Shown in pieces: positions 43,685-52,013 of a stretch of 64,000 bases of DNA. Each line of letters opens with the position of its first letter. The first letter of the stretch is position 1. The DNA is from Salinibacterium sp. TMP30 (GTDB lineage: Bacteria; Actinomycetota; Actinomycetes; Actinomycetales; Microbacteriaceae): positions 2,621,430 to 2,685,429 of the forward strand of contig NZ_CP151642.1 in NCBI RefSeq assembly GCF_038397785.1. The letters run 5' to 3'. The notes under the pieces were generated by a model. The model saw nothing but the letters and a program-made list of their open reading frames with translations. It searched no databases and was not told the DNA's origin. The position numbers were made by a program, and so were the translations under genes.

Positions 43685-44044
43685 CTCATACTGTCGCGCG
43701 TGCGTGGCAGCATTTCGCTCTGCACAAGGCCGGTCTCCTCACTGTGGAAATTCAGGAAGATGGGGCGACGCTAGACATCCGATCCCAAGAATCCGGCCAG
43801 TTCTGTTCGTCATGAGCCCCAGCCGCAAACGCTTTTCCTGAGTTTCCGTGGTCGCAGCGTCGTTATCGTGACGCTCCTCGAACAACTGCAAAAGGTGGCA
43901 TCTGCCCGCTGGGCTTGGCCACCCCGGCGATCAGCCGCAGTACAACGGGTAGGCCGACCCGGTAGCCAGCGAAAGCAAACGCAATTGCGGCAAGACGCGG
44001 TCAAGGCGAAAGCAGCTCGTTAGCGAACCTCCGTGCGGACGCGA
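43685..44044. other. Spacer without recognisable genes
   Basis: About 360 bp between purB and the convergent membrane-protein pair. Frames here are short and of unusual composition; I see no conserved motif, repeat or terminator. It may hold an eroded gene, but I could not identify one. Confidence 0.4.
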
Positions 44045-44290
44045 CTAGTGTGCCGCGTCGCGGTCTTGCTCATCCATGTCAAGCAGTTCGTCCTTGTCTG
44101 GGCGTACCGCGAGCACGAGCATGGCTATCACGACGAGTGAGACGATGAAGGCGACTCCGGCAAAGATGAGGCCGATCATCCAGTCGCGGGTCGACATGAA
44201 GACGACGAGGCCCGTGAATACCCCAAAGATTCCGGAAAGACCGAGCATCTCAGCTGGGCGCGTACGGTCACGCTTGTTGGGGGAAACCAC
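44045..44290 (-). CDS. Small two-span membrane protein
   Basis: 81 residues. Two spans (about 15-31 and 40-62) and an acidic C-terminus (PDKDELLDMDEQDRD). GTG start at 44290 directly follows the stop of the next upstream gene (TAG-GTG), so it is coupled. Function unknown. Confidence 0.7.
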   Translation of the reverse strand: MVSPNKRDRTRPAEMLGLSGIFGVFTGLVVFMSTRDWMIGLIFAGVAFIVSLVVIAMLVLAVRPDKDELLDMDEQDRDAAH

Positions 44291-44935
44291 CTAATCCTCT
44301 TTCTGTTGCACGGCTGCGGCGACCGAGTCGTGGTCTTTGTTGCTCCACTTGAGTGAGAATGCAGCAATTACTAAATACACACCAAGGATGGCCCAATAAG
44401 CTCCGAGTAAGCCGACCACCACAATGGATGCCGTCAGTTCGCGATCGATACCGTCGGGCCCGGTGTATGGCTGGCTAAATCCCGGGGGGACTAGCAGCAC
44501 GATGAGGGCGAGTAGTGCGGTGAGGGCACCAACGAACACCCAGTCGCGCGAAGATGCGTCTCTCCCGCGGCTGCGGAGTCCGAGGTAGAGCTCGATAAAT
44601 CCAGTGATTGCAGCAAATGCTGTCAACAGGAACACGAAATAGGCCTGCCCGCCACCGGTAGCGACAAATGCTGCGATCGCGGTTGCAACGGTGACGACAC
44701 CCTGCGTGATCCACAGGTTGCGTGACACACCCTTATGGGGCGAGATCACACTGGCCGTCACCAGTACTGCGCCAGCGACGAGTGTGAAGCTGGCCAGCGT
44801 AACGAGCCCGAGCCGAGCAGAATGATCGGCCGAAAATGTGACGACGATGGCTAAGGCAAGGGCCGGAATTGCTCTGGCTAACGGCACGTACCACGCAGTG
44901 GATGTCGGCAGCGGCTCAGCGTGAGCACTAGTCAA
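44291..44935 (-). CDS. DUF308/HdeD-like multi-span membrane protein
   Basis: 214 residues with six spans in three pairs, as in HdeD-like proteins. TTG start at 44935 with AAGG about 8 nt upstream; no ATG or GTG suits the N-terminus. Forms an operon with the 81-residue protein. Function unknown. Confidence 0.68.
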   Translation of the reverse strand: MTSAHAEPLPTSTAWYVPLARAIPALALAIVVTFSADHSARLGLVTLASFTLVAGAVLVTASVISPHKGVSRNLWITQGVVTVATAIAAFVATGGGQAYFVFLLTAFAAITGFIELYLGLRSRGRDASSRDWVFVGALTALLALIVLLVPPGFSQPYTGPDGIDRELTASIVVVGLLGAYWAILGVYLVIAAFSLKWSNKDHDSVAAAVQQKED

Positions 44936-45046
44936 GCGATCGCCTTCTTTCTGAACAAGCGGTTGCCTCTAGTCTAAGCCGCTTGGCGTCGCTCGCAGAC
45001 GGTGCCCTGTCAGCGGCCTCAGGCGAGCCCGCTGACTGGTGATCCC

Positions 45047-46435
45047 TTAAGATCCCGGAGGCAGGTCGACGAAGCGTGAGAAGTGTCCGTGGAAGCCAAC
45101 GGTGACCGTGCGGGTAGGTCCGTTTCGGTGCTTGGCGATAATCAGGTCAGCTTCTCCTGCGCGGGGGCTGTCTGCTTCGTAGGCACTTTCGCGGTGCAAC
45201 AGGATGACCATGTCGGCGTCTTGCTCGAGCGATCCCGATTCACGGAGGTCGGAGAGGGCAGGCTTCTTGTCGGCTCGCTGTTCAGGTCCACGGTTGAGCT
45301 GTGAGATCGCGATCACAGGAACTTCGAGTTCCTTGGCGAGCAGCTTGAGCGCACGCGAGAACTCACTAACTTCTTGCTGACGGGATTCAACTTTTTTACC
45401 ACTGGTCATGAGCTGCAGGTAGTCGATGATGACCATGCGCAGGCCGACCTTCTGCTTGAGTCGACGGCATTTGGCACGAATTTCAACGAGGGTCATGTTG
45501 GGGCTGTCGTCAATGTAGAGAGGCGCATCGTTGATGCGACCGCGTGTCTGAGCGATTGTGGTCCAGTCGTTGGCGTGCACGGAACCCTTGCGCATGTGTT
45601 GCAGGGGAACACTTGCTTCTGCTGACAGCAGTCGCATAGCAATCTCGCTGCGACCCATTTCTAGGGAGAACACGATTGACGGCAAATCATGGTGGATGGA
45701 TGCTGCGCGAGCGAAGTCCAAACCAAGAGTCGACTTACCGATGGCGGGTCGCGCAGCCAAAATGATCAGTTGGCCGGGGTGTAATCCGTTGGTCAGTTCA
45801 TCGAGCTCGGCAAATCCGGTGGGAACACCGATCATCTGGCCGTCGCGGCCACGCGCTGCTTCGATCTCGTCGATGGCGCTCTCGACGGCGGTGGTGAGCG
45901 GCACGTAGTCTTCAGTCTCAACACCACCGGTGACCGAGTAGATCTCTGCCTGGGCGTTATTGACGAGGTCGAGGACTTCTCCCTCACTGGCGTAGCCCAT
46001 CTGCACGATTCGAGTTCCGGCCTCGACGAGGCGGCGCAGCACCGCTTTCTCGGTGACAATGTTGGCGTAGAAGCCAGCGTTCGCTGCAGTGGGAACAATG
46101 CCGGTCAGCGTGTGAAGGTATTCAACTCCGCCGGCGCGGGAGAGGTCACCCGTCTTAGTGAGCTCGTCGGTGACCGCGATAACGTCGGTGGGCTCACCGT
46201 GCGAGTAGAGCGTCAGTACGGCGTTGAAGATCGTCTCGTGCTTGGGAACATAAAAGTCTGCGCCGCGAACGGTTTCGATGACGTCAGCGACGGCGTCTTT
46301 GCTGAGAAGCATGCCGCCGATCGCGCTTTGTTCTGCGAGGAGATCGTGAGGGGGTACGCGGTCGCCGCGTGAGCCGCCGCGAGGTTCGCCCGACTGACGT
46401 TCGTCACCGGCGAGACCCAAGTGCGCAATAGACAT
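45047..46435 (-). CDS. dnaB: Replicative DNA helicase
   Basis: 462 residues. N-terminal domain PPHDLLAEQSAIGGML; ATPase domain Walker A AARPAIGKST (A-for-G first position, usual in actinobacterial DnaB), H1a region, Walker B VVIDYLQLM-like, and the arginine-finger region HRNGPTRTVTVGF. Hexameric 5'-3' helicase of the fork. No intein. ATG at 46435 with AGGAGG. DnaA-box-like sequences lie upstream (46565-46640). Confidence 0.97.
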   Translation of the reverse strand: MSIAHLGLAGDERQSGEPRGGSRGDRVPPHDLLAEQSAIGGMLLSKDAVADVIETVRGADFYVPKHETIFNAVLTLYSHGEPTDVIAVTDELTKTGDLSRAGGVEYLHTLTGIVPTAANAGFYANIVTEKAVLRRLVEAGTRIVQMGYASEGEVLDLVNNAQAEIYSVTGGVETEDYVPLTTAVESAIDEIEAARGRDGQMIGVPTGFAELDELTNGLHPGQLIILAARPAIGKSTLGLDFARAASIHHDLPSIVFSLEMGRSEIAMRLLSAEASVPLQHMRKGSVHANDWTTIAQTRGRINDAPLYIDDSPNMTLVEIRAKCRRLKQKVGLRMVIIDYLQLMTSGKKVESRQQEVSEFSRALKLLAKELEVPVIAISQLNRGPEQRADKKPALSDLRESGSLEQDADMVILLHRESAYEADSPRAGEADLIIAKHRNGPTRTVTVGFHGHFSRFVDLPPGS

Positions 46436-46788
46436 ACGTTTCCTCCTAGTGGGGCAGCCCTAGTTATACGCGCCACCCCCGACACTTAGGCAGTCCGCCA
46501 TACCGGGACCCGCTCCAAGGCTGCTTCACACTACGAAGCAGAATCAACTACCCACAACTGGGGCTGTGGATAGGGCTGTGCACAACTCCGGGGAAACGCC
46601 GGAAGTGTTGTGAGCAAGCTGTGGAAACAACTGTGGAAACTCGAACGAATTTTTCGCGTAAAGAGTTCCTGACCTGCATTTTTACAATTCACACACAGTG
46701 TGTAGAAACATGTCTAAAGTCCGGCTTGAGGGTTCCGTGTGTTTTCGAATTCCTGTGTATAAAGGACTTGACAAGTGGCCTTAAACCA
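46436..46788. other. dnaB upstream region
   Basis: About 350 bp without a gene between dnaB and the rplI terminator. It contains several TGTGGA-type, DnaA-box-like sequences (46565-46640) and a CACACACAGTGTGTAG palindromic stretch near 46690. No clear reading frame. Confidence 0.5.
46565..46640. promoter_or_regulatory. Cluster of DnaA-box-like sequences upstream of dnaB
   Basis: TGTGGATAG (46565-46573) is one base from the TGTGGATAA DnaA box complement. TGTGGAAAC occurs twice (46620-46628, 46632-46640), 12 bp apart, and TGTGCACAA is nearby. The density suggests DnaA binding to control dnaB, but each site is imperfect. Confidence 0.35.
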
Positions 46789-46822
46789 CAAGGACGACGA
46801 GCCAATCGGCTCGTCGTCCTTG
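46789..46822 (-). terminator. Intrinsic terminator of the rpsF-ssb-rpsR-rplI operon
   Basis: CAAGGACGACGAGCC (46789-46803) pairs perfectly with the complementary arm at 46808-46822; 15 bp, loop AATC. On the minus strand it is followed by TGGTTTAA. It begins 12 nt after the rplI stop. Confidence 0.88.
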
Positions 46823-46833
46823 GAGAACTATAG

Positions 46834-47286
46834 TTACTTGCCTGCAACAACCTGAAGGGTGATGGTTGCAACGATGTCGTCACGCAGACGGATCGTAGCT
46901 TCGTGGTCACCAACAATCTTGATTGCTGTGGGGATCTCGATCTTGCGCTTGTCGATTTCGCCAAGACCAGCACTCGCAACAGCTTCTGCGACGTGTGCTG
47001 GCTTAACCGAACCGAACAGTCGTCCACCCTGACCAGCGGTCACGGTGAGCTTGACCTTGGTCGCCTGGAGGCGAGCCTTGAGGTCCTGCGCTTCTTCGAG
47101 AGTGGCGTGCTCGCGCGATGCGCGACCTGCCTTGATGGATTCGACCTGCTTTTCGCCACCGCGAGTCCACGCCACGGCGAAGCCCTGGGGGATGAGGTAG
47201 TTACGAGCGAAGCCGTTCTTTACGTCAACGACGTCACCAGGAGCGCCGAGACCGGTCACTTCGTGAGTGAGGATGAGCTTAGACAT
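46834..47286 (-). CDS. rplI: 50S ribosomal protein L9
   Basis: 150 residues. N-terminal [20 protein letters not shown] and [16 protein letters not shown], then the long connecting helix and C-terminal domain. Last gene of the operon, followed by a strong terminator. Confidence 0.98.
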   Translation of the reverse strand: MSKLILTHEVTGLGAPGDVVDVKNGFARNYLIPQGFAVAWTRGGEKQVESIKAGRASREHATLEEAQDLKARLQATKVKLTVTAGQGGRLFGSVKPAHVAEAVASAGLGEIDKRKIEIPTAIKIVGDHEATIRLRDDIVATITLQVVAGK

Positions 47287-47298
47287 GTCGGTGGCTCC

Positions 47299-47562
47299 TT
47301 AACGGCCTGCGCCGGCGTAGGGCAGCAATGCCATCTCACGGGCGTTCTTGACGGCCGTGGCGATGAGACGCTGCTCCTGAACGGAAACACCGGTGATACG
47401 ACGGGCGCGGATCTTTCCACGCTCGGAGATGAACTTACGAAGCGTAGCGACATCCTTGTAGTCGATAACGCCTACGCGGATCGACTTGGCTGGTGCGGCG
47501 TTCTTGCCGTCCTTGCCCTTGCGGATGGGCTTGCGGCGGTCGCCGCTGCTCTTTCCTGCCAT
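47299..47562 (-). CDS. rpsR: 30S ribosomal protein S18
   Basis: 87 residues. Core [19 protein letters not shown] and [12 protein letters not shown]. No CxxC, so the zinc-free form. Lys-rich N-terminal extension (residues 1-25). Lies between ssb and rplI. Confidence 0.98.
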   Translation of the reverse strand: MAGKSSGDRRKPIRKGKDGKNAAPAKSIRVGVIDYKDVATLRKFISERGKIRARRITGVSVQEQRLIATAVKNAREMALLPYAGAGR

Positions 47563-47604
47563 GAGTGTTACTTCTTTCTGTAATTAAGACTTAGCGTCGA
47601 GTGC

Positions 47605-48111
47605 CTAGAAAGGCGTCTCGTCGGAGTAGTTGCCGGGGGTGTTCCATACGTCACCAGATGCTGCGGGAGCGCTAGCTGCCCACGGCTCTTCTTTAGAAGG
47701 CTGGCCGCCGCCGCTCTGCTGGGCTGCACGAGGAGCCGAGCTGTCACGGGGTGCACGGGTGATCTGCGCGGTTGCGTAGCGGAGGCTGGGACCGATCTCG
47801 TCGATCTCCAGTTCCATGCTCGTGCGCTTTTCGCCCTCTTTGGTTTCGTAGGAACGCTGACGAAGGCGGCCCTGCGCGATAACGCGGCTGCCCTTAGTCA
47901 GTGTTCCCGCAACGTGCTCGGCGAATTCACGCCAGCACGAAGCGCGGAGAAAGAGTGCTTCTCCGTCTTTCCACTCGTTCGATGCTCGATCGAAGGTGCG
48001 CGGCGTTGAGGCAATGGTGAAGTTAGCTACAGCAAGTCCGCCCTGCGTGTAGCGCAGTTCAGGATCTGCCGTGAGGTTACCCACGACCGTAATGACTGTC
48101 TCGCCGGCCAC
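47605..48111 (-). CDS. ssb: Single-stranded DNA-binding protein
   Basis: 168 residues. OB fold (1-110) with [18 protein letters not shown] and [10 protein letters not shown]; a Gly/Pro/Ala-rich linker and acidic tip DETPF that recruits partner proteins. Normal order rpsF-ssb-rpsR-rplI. Confidence 0.97.
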   Translation of the reverse strand: MAGETVITVVGNLTADPELRYTQGGLAVANFTIASTPRTFDRASNEWKDGEALFLRASCWREFAEHVAGTLTKGSRVIAQGRLRQRSYETKEGEKRTSMELEIDEIGPSLRYATAQITRAPRDSSAPRAAQQSGGGQPSKEEPWAASAPAASGDVWNTPGNYSDETPF

Positions 48112-48113
48112 GA

Positions 48114-48641
48114 CTACTCTGCTTCCGCTTCAGCCTTGGCTTCTTCGACAGGAGCCTTCGCTTCTTCGACAGGAGCCTTAGGTGCAGCAGCAGGAGCCTT
48201 CGCTTCTTCGGCCGGAGCCTTAGTCGCAGCAGCCGGAGCCTTGGATGCGGCAGGAGCCTTGGTTGCAGCGGCCGGAGTCTTTGCCGGAGCGGCAGCCTTG
48301 CGGGCAGCCTTCTCTTCAGCAATCTTCTTGGCAGCAGCTACCTGGGCGAAGCCAGCTTCTGCACGCAGCACCTTGGTGCGCATGACAGCTTCGCTGAGCT
48401 TAAGTTGGCGGTCGAGCTCGTCAGTAGACGCGCTCTCTGCAGTGAAGTTGACGACGGCATAGATGCCTTCGGTCTTCTTATTGATCTCGTAGGCCAAACG
48501 ACGGCGACCCCAAATATCGATGTTATCGATGCTGCCACCGTCATTGCGGATGACATTGAGGAACTTGTCGAGACTGGGAGCCACGGTGCGTTCGTCGATC
48601 TCTGGATCGAGGATGACCATGAGTTCGTACTGATGCGTCAC
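48114..48641 (-). CDS. rpsF: 30S ribosomal protein S6 with long Ala/Lys/Pro/Glu tail
   Basis: 175 residues, compared with about 95-100 in most bacteria. The core (1-95) is normal: [15 protein letters not shown] and [17 protein letters not shown]. Residues 105-175 are a low-complexity tail of A-P-A-A-x-K-A-P repeats ending in an acidic run. The repeats (units like KAPAA and KAPVEEA) suggest recent expansion. GTG start at 48641 with GGAGGTGG. Tail function unknown. Confidence 0.96.
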   Translation of the reverse strand: MTHQYELMVILDPEIDERTVAPSLDKFLNVIRNDGGSIDNIDIWGRRRLAYEINKKTEGIYAVVNFTAESASTDELDRQLKLSEAVMRTKVLRAEAGFAQVAAAKKIAEEKAARKAAAPAKTPAAATKAPAASKAPAAATKAPAEEAKAPAAAPKAPVEEAKAPVEEAKAEAEAE

Positions 48642-48667
48642 AAACCCACCTCCTTCGGACTTAAACG

Positions 48668-48686
48668 GTTACAGACGATCTGTAAC
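48668..48686 (-). promoter_or_regulatory. rpsF leader hairpin, candidate S6:S18 binding site
   Basis: GTTACAGA-CGA-TCTGTAAC, an 8-bp perfect stem, 27 nt upstream of the rpsF start. On the message the stem is followed by CCG, the triplet that S6:S18 recognises in characterised leaders. This would autoregulate the operon. The exact bulge geometry is not clear. Confidence 0.45.
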
Positions 48687-48765
48687 AGGAGGGTGTTGAC
48701 GTTCGTCGTTCCACCTAGAGGCAGTCAGACAACCTGCCTAGTGTAGTTGCATTGTGGGGCAATAC

Positions 48766-50217
48766 TCAAGGCGAAGGGGACGGTTGGTGCTGCTGGTGCT
48801 CCGCCCACCACCCGCGCAGTCGCTTTTCTGCTTCCTGCTCCCCGAGCGGGCCCTCGTCGAGGCGCAACTCAAGCAAGAACTTGTAGGCCTCACCCACGTC
48901 ACGGCTGGGCTTGAGCCCCAGAATCGCCATTATCTGCTCGCCGTCGAGATCGGGACGAACTGCCGCTATTCCCTCAGCTTCGGCTATCGCCGCGATGCGG
49001 TCCTCGAGATCATCGTAGGCAAAGGACAAACGGTCGGCTTTGCGCACATTGCGGGTGGTGACATCCGCCCGGGTGATGATGTGCAAGCGCTCAAGCTGGC
49101 CACCGGCATCCCGCACATAGCGGCGCACCGCTGAATCGGTCCACGCCCCTTCGGTGTAGCCAAAAAACCGCAAATGCAGTTCAACAAGGCGGGCGACTGA
49201 CGTGATGGTCTCTTTGTCGAAACGCAGAGCTCGCAGCCGTTTGGTCGCCAGCTTCGCTCCCACAACATCGTGGTGGTGAAAGGTAACCACACCTCCGCGC
49301 TCAATTTTGCGCGTAGACGGCTTGCCAATGTCGTGCAGGAGAGCAGCGATACGCAGCACGAGATCAGGTCCCTCAATGCCCGGGCGGGTCTTCTCAAGCT
49401 CAATTGCCTGACGCAACACCGTGAGGGAATGCTCGTACACATCCTTGTGGTGAGCATGCTCATCCACTTCAAGCTTCAAGGCCGGAATCTCGGGAAGCAC
49501 CTGCTCTGCAAGCCCCGTCTCCACCAGCAGGCGGATGCCCGGAACCGGGTCATCCGTCTTCAACAGTTTTGTGAGCTCATCACTGACGCGCTCAACACTC
49601 ACGATGTCGATGCGCGGTGCCAGCTCAGTCATCGCGCGAACTGTATCGGGGGAGACCGTGAAGCCGAGCTGAGAGGTGAACCGTGCGGCTCGCATCATCC
49701 GCAAGGGATCATCACCAAACGACACTTCGGGCGAACCTGGCGTCGAAATGGTTTTACTTAACAGATGTTCGACTCCGCCCCAGGGGTCGACCAGAACACG
49801 CTCGGGCAAGCGCAACGCCATCGCGTTGACGCTGAAGTCGCGGCGTTCGAGATCTTTTTCTAAGGAATCACCGAAAACAACAACCGGCTTTCTCGTTGCG
49901 CCGTCGTAACTCTCGGCGCGGTAGGTGGTGATTTCTACCGTCTCACCATCGATACGCGCGGCAATCGTGCCGAACTCGCGACCGATATCCCACTGGGCTT
50001 CAGAGATCGGTGTGACGATCCGCATGATGTCATCAGGGTTCGCATTGGTCGCAAAATCGAGGTCGGTGACCGCTCTACCCAAGAAGGCATCTCGCACCGG
50101 TCCGCCCACAAGCGCGAGTTCGAAACCTTCGGCAGTGAATCGCGCCGCTAGGGTGGCTACGGGTTTAGAGTCGGCAAGCTTTCCCAGACTCTTAATTGCG
50201 TTGGCAACACTCTCCAT
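48766..50217 (-). CDS. cca: CCA tRNA nucleotidyltransferase with HD domain
   Basis: 483 residues. Nucleotidyltransferase motif ALVGGPVRDAFLGRAVTDLDFAT (GG-x-VRD, DxD) near 35-57, RRDFSVNAMAL, then an HD domain with LRIAALLHDIGKPSTR. Adds or repairs the 3' CCA of tRNA. Divergent from the DUF6049-like gene, in the order typical next to the actinobacterial origin. Confidence 0.96.
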   Translation of the reverse strand: MESVANAIKSLGKLADSKPVATLAARFTAEGFELALVGGPVRDAFLGRAVTDLDFATNANPDDIMRIVTPISEAQWDIGREFGTIAARIDGETVEITTYRAESYDGATRKPVVVFGDSLEKDLERRDFSVNAMALRLPERVLVDPWGGVEHLLSKTISTPGSPEVSFGDDPLRMMRAARFTSQLGFTVSPDTVRAMTELAPRIDIVSVERVSDELTKLLKTDDPVPGIRLLVETGLAEQVLPEIPALKLEVDEHAHHKDVYEHSLTVLRQAIELEKTRPGIEGPDLVLRIAALLHDIGKPSTRKIERGGVVTFHHHDVVGAKLATKRLRALRFDKETITSVARLVELHLRFFGYTEGAWTDSAVRRYVRDAGGQLERLHIITRADVTTRNVRKADRLSFAYDDLEDRIAAIAEAEGIAAVRPDLDGEQIMAILGLKPSRDVGEAYKFLLELRLDEGPLGEQEAEKRLRGWWAEHQQHQPSPSP

Positions 50218-50342
50218 AGTGCGACTAGTTTCGCACGATCATGGGGAGCATTTCGCCCGATGTACCCACAACGCACCCACCATTCAGACAAGGAAGAATA
50301 AACTCACATCATGCTGGCCGAGCGAGAGTACGGGGTCGACCC

Positions 50343-52013
50343 TTGCCGTTAAGAGTCTTCAGCGCCGCTATCGCGCTCGCTCTCGGCCTCACTCTCGCCG
50401 CGAGCGGAGCCAGCGCCGCACCGAGCGTAGCCACCGTTCCTGCGCTGACAACCGCATCCGCGGCCACTCAGGTTTCCGTAATTGCACCCCTCACGGTGCC
50501 TACCGGCAGCGGTGGGCTGATCAGCGCTAAAGCGCTTGCTGACTACACCGACCCCTTAGGTCTCCTTACCCGCCAATTGGATGCCGTTGCCGGCAAGCCG
50601 ATAGCGGTGGCCATTGACCCCATGATCTTGGCCTCCATTCGCGTGCTGGGCACGAGTGCTCCGGAGTCTGCGCGCAATTGGCTGGAACGGCTGTCTCTCC
50701 TGGGCAATGAGATCGTTCCGCTGCCGTACGCCAACTCCGATCCAACACTGGCAACTCAGTCAAACGAAGCAAGCACTCTCGGTCCGATTAGTTTTGATTT
50801 CGCGCTCGATCCGGCCAATTTTGTCGAGTCTGCTGAAGCTGACCCTGCACCGAACCCCACGCCAGACCCCATGGATGTCGGAGCAGACGAAGTGCCCGCC
50901 TATCCGACAACCGAGGAGCTTCTCGCGTGGAATTACTCCATCGACGGTTTCGTGCATCCTCGAGCAAACACTGTTGTGTCGAGCGATCTGGGCGTGCTTG
51001 CGGAGAGCGGCTTCCGCACCGTGGTGTTGTCATCGACGAATGTTTCACGGGAACCGGGAGCCGGTTCGGTCGCCACGATCGGGGGCATGACCTCACTAAT
51101 TTCCGATTCGACAGCATCGGCGGCAATGGATGAGGCGCTCGGCTCCACTCTCGATCGCGATGTGACCTCCACTGAAACCGCGCTTGCCTCTGCAGTTCTT
51201 GCTGCGGGTTCAGCCCAGTCTGCTGACATCGCATCTGTGCTCATCACGATCGACCATTCGCTTGAGTTGAGTTCTGCACGATTGGATACTGCGCTTGCGA
51301 GCCTGACGGCAAGTCCCTCAATAACGCTTGTTCCACTGACGACTCTGGCGACGGCAACGGCGTCCCCCGCCACCGTCGCTGACATGCCCCAGAGCGATGC
51401 TCTCCTTAGCGACGTCAACCGCATGTTCTCCGCGGCTCAGCAAGAGCGCAGCTTCTTTTCCATCGCTGCAGATCCAGAAGCACTTATTGCACAGCGCCGG
51501 CTCGCTATGCTCGACGTCTTGGGCACCATCCCGACGGAGGATTCTGCCCAATGGCTCACCGAGGTCGATGGCTTCTTGGTCGAATCTCGTGACCTGCAAA
51601 CTTCGGTCACTGTTGTTGAGTCGAGCAATTTTCTCCTGCTTGCCGACAACAGCTTTTTACCGGTTTCGGTGAGCAACAGTCTCAATCAGGCGGTGACGGT
51701 CTTCATCACCGTTGATCCCCGCACAGCGCTTCTCGCGGTGGGGGAGGGCCGAGTAGAACTGCAGATTGAAGCGAATTCACAAGCTAAAGGCAATATTCCG
51801 GTGCGGTCGTTATCTAACGGTGTAGTCGATGTGGAAATCAGTCTTACGAGCACCACGGGTCTTCCCATTGGTACGAACACAGTGACCGAAATCAATGTTC
51901 AAGCGGGCTGGGAGACACCTATCGTTCTCGCTTTCGCTGCGCTCATCGTTGTGATTTTCAGTGTTGGCTTCGTTCGCAGCATCGTGCGTCGACGGAAGCC
52001 TGTGAATGACTAA
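50343..52013 (+). CDS. DUF6049-like secreted membrane-anchored protein
   Basis: 556 residues from TTG 50343. Signal peptide PLRVFSAAIALALGLTLAASGASA, a long extracellular part with glycosidase-like and beta-rich segments (ALADYTDPLGLLTRQLDAVAG; EELLAWNYSIDGFV), and a C-terminal span (about 520-542) with an RRRK stop-transfer. This gene sits next to murJ in many actinobacteria and is suspected to act in wall assembly. An ATG at 50241 would add 34 residues before the signal; the TTG gives a normal signal-peptide length. A 13-codon frame (50311-50352) overlaps this start. Confidence 0.78.
   Translation: MPLRVFSAAIALALGLTLAASGASAAPSVATVPALTTASAATQVSVIAPLTVPTGSGGLISAKALADYTDPLGLLTRQLDAVAGKPIAVAIDPMILASIRVLGTSAPESARNWLERLSLLGNEIVPLPYANSDPTLATQSNEASTLGPISFDFALDPANFVESAEADPAPNPTPDPMDVGADEVPAYPTTEELLAWNYSIDGFVHPRANTVVSSDLGVLAESGFRTVVLSSTNVSREPGAGSVATIGGMTSLISDSTASAAMDEALGSTLDRDVTSTETALASAVLAAGSAQSADIASVLITIDHSLELSSARLDTALASLTASPSITLVPLTTLATATASPATVADMPQSDALLSDVNRMFSAAQQERSFFSIAADPEALIAQRRLAMLDVLGTIPTEDSAQWLTEVDGFLVESRDLQTSVTVVESSNFLLLADNSFLPVSVSNSLNQAVTVFITVDPRTALLAVGEGRVELQIEANSQAKGNIPVRSLSNGVVDVEISLTSTTGLPIGTNTVTEINVQAGWETPIVLAFAALIVVIFSVGFVRSIVRRRKPVND

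Noticed and set aside
43810..44004. 64-codon minus-strand frame in the gap after purB
   Set aside because: No hydrophobic core or known motif; cysteine and arginine-rich composition suggests a chance frame.
51041..51056. TGTTTCACGGGAACCG, a degenerate parS-like sequence
   Set aside because: Several mismatches in the right half and inside a coding region; unlikely to bind ParB.
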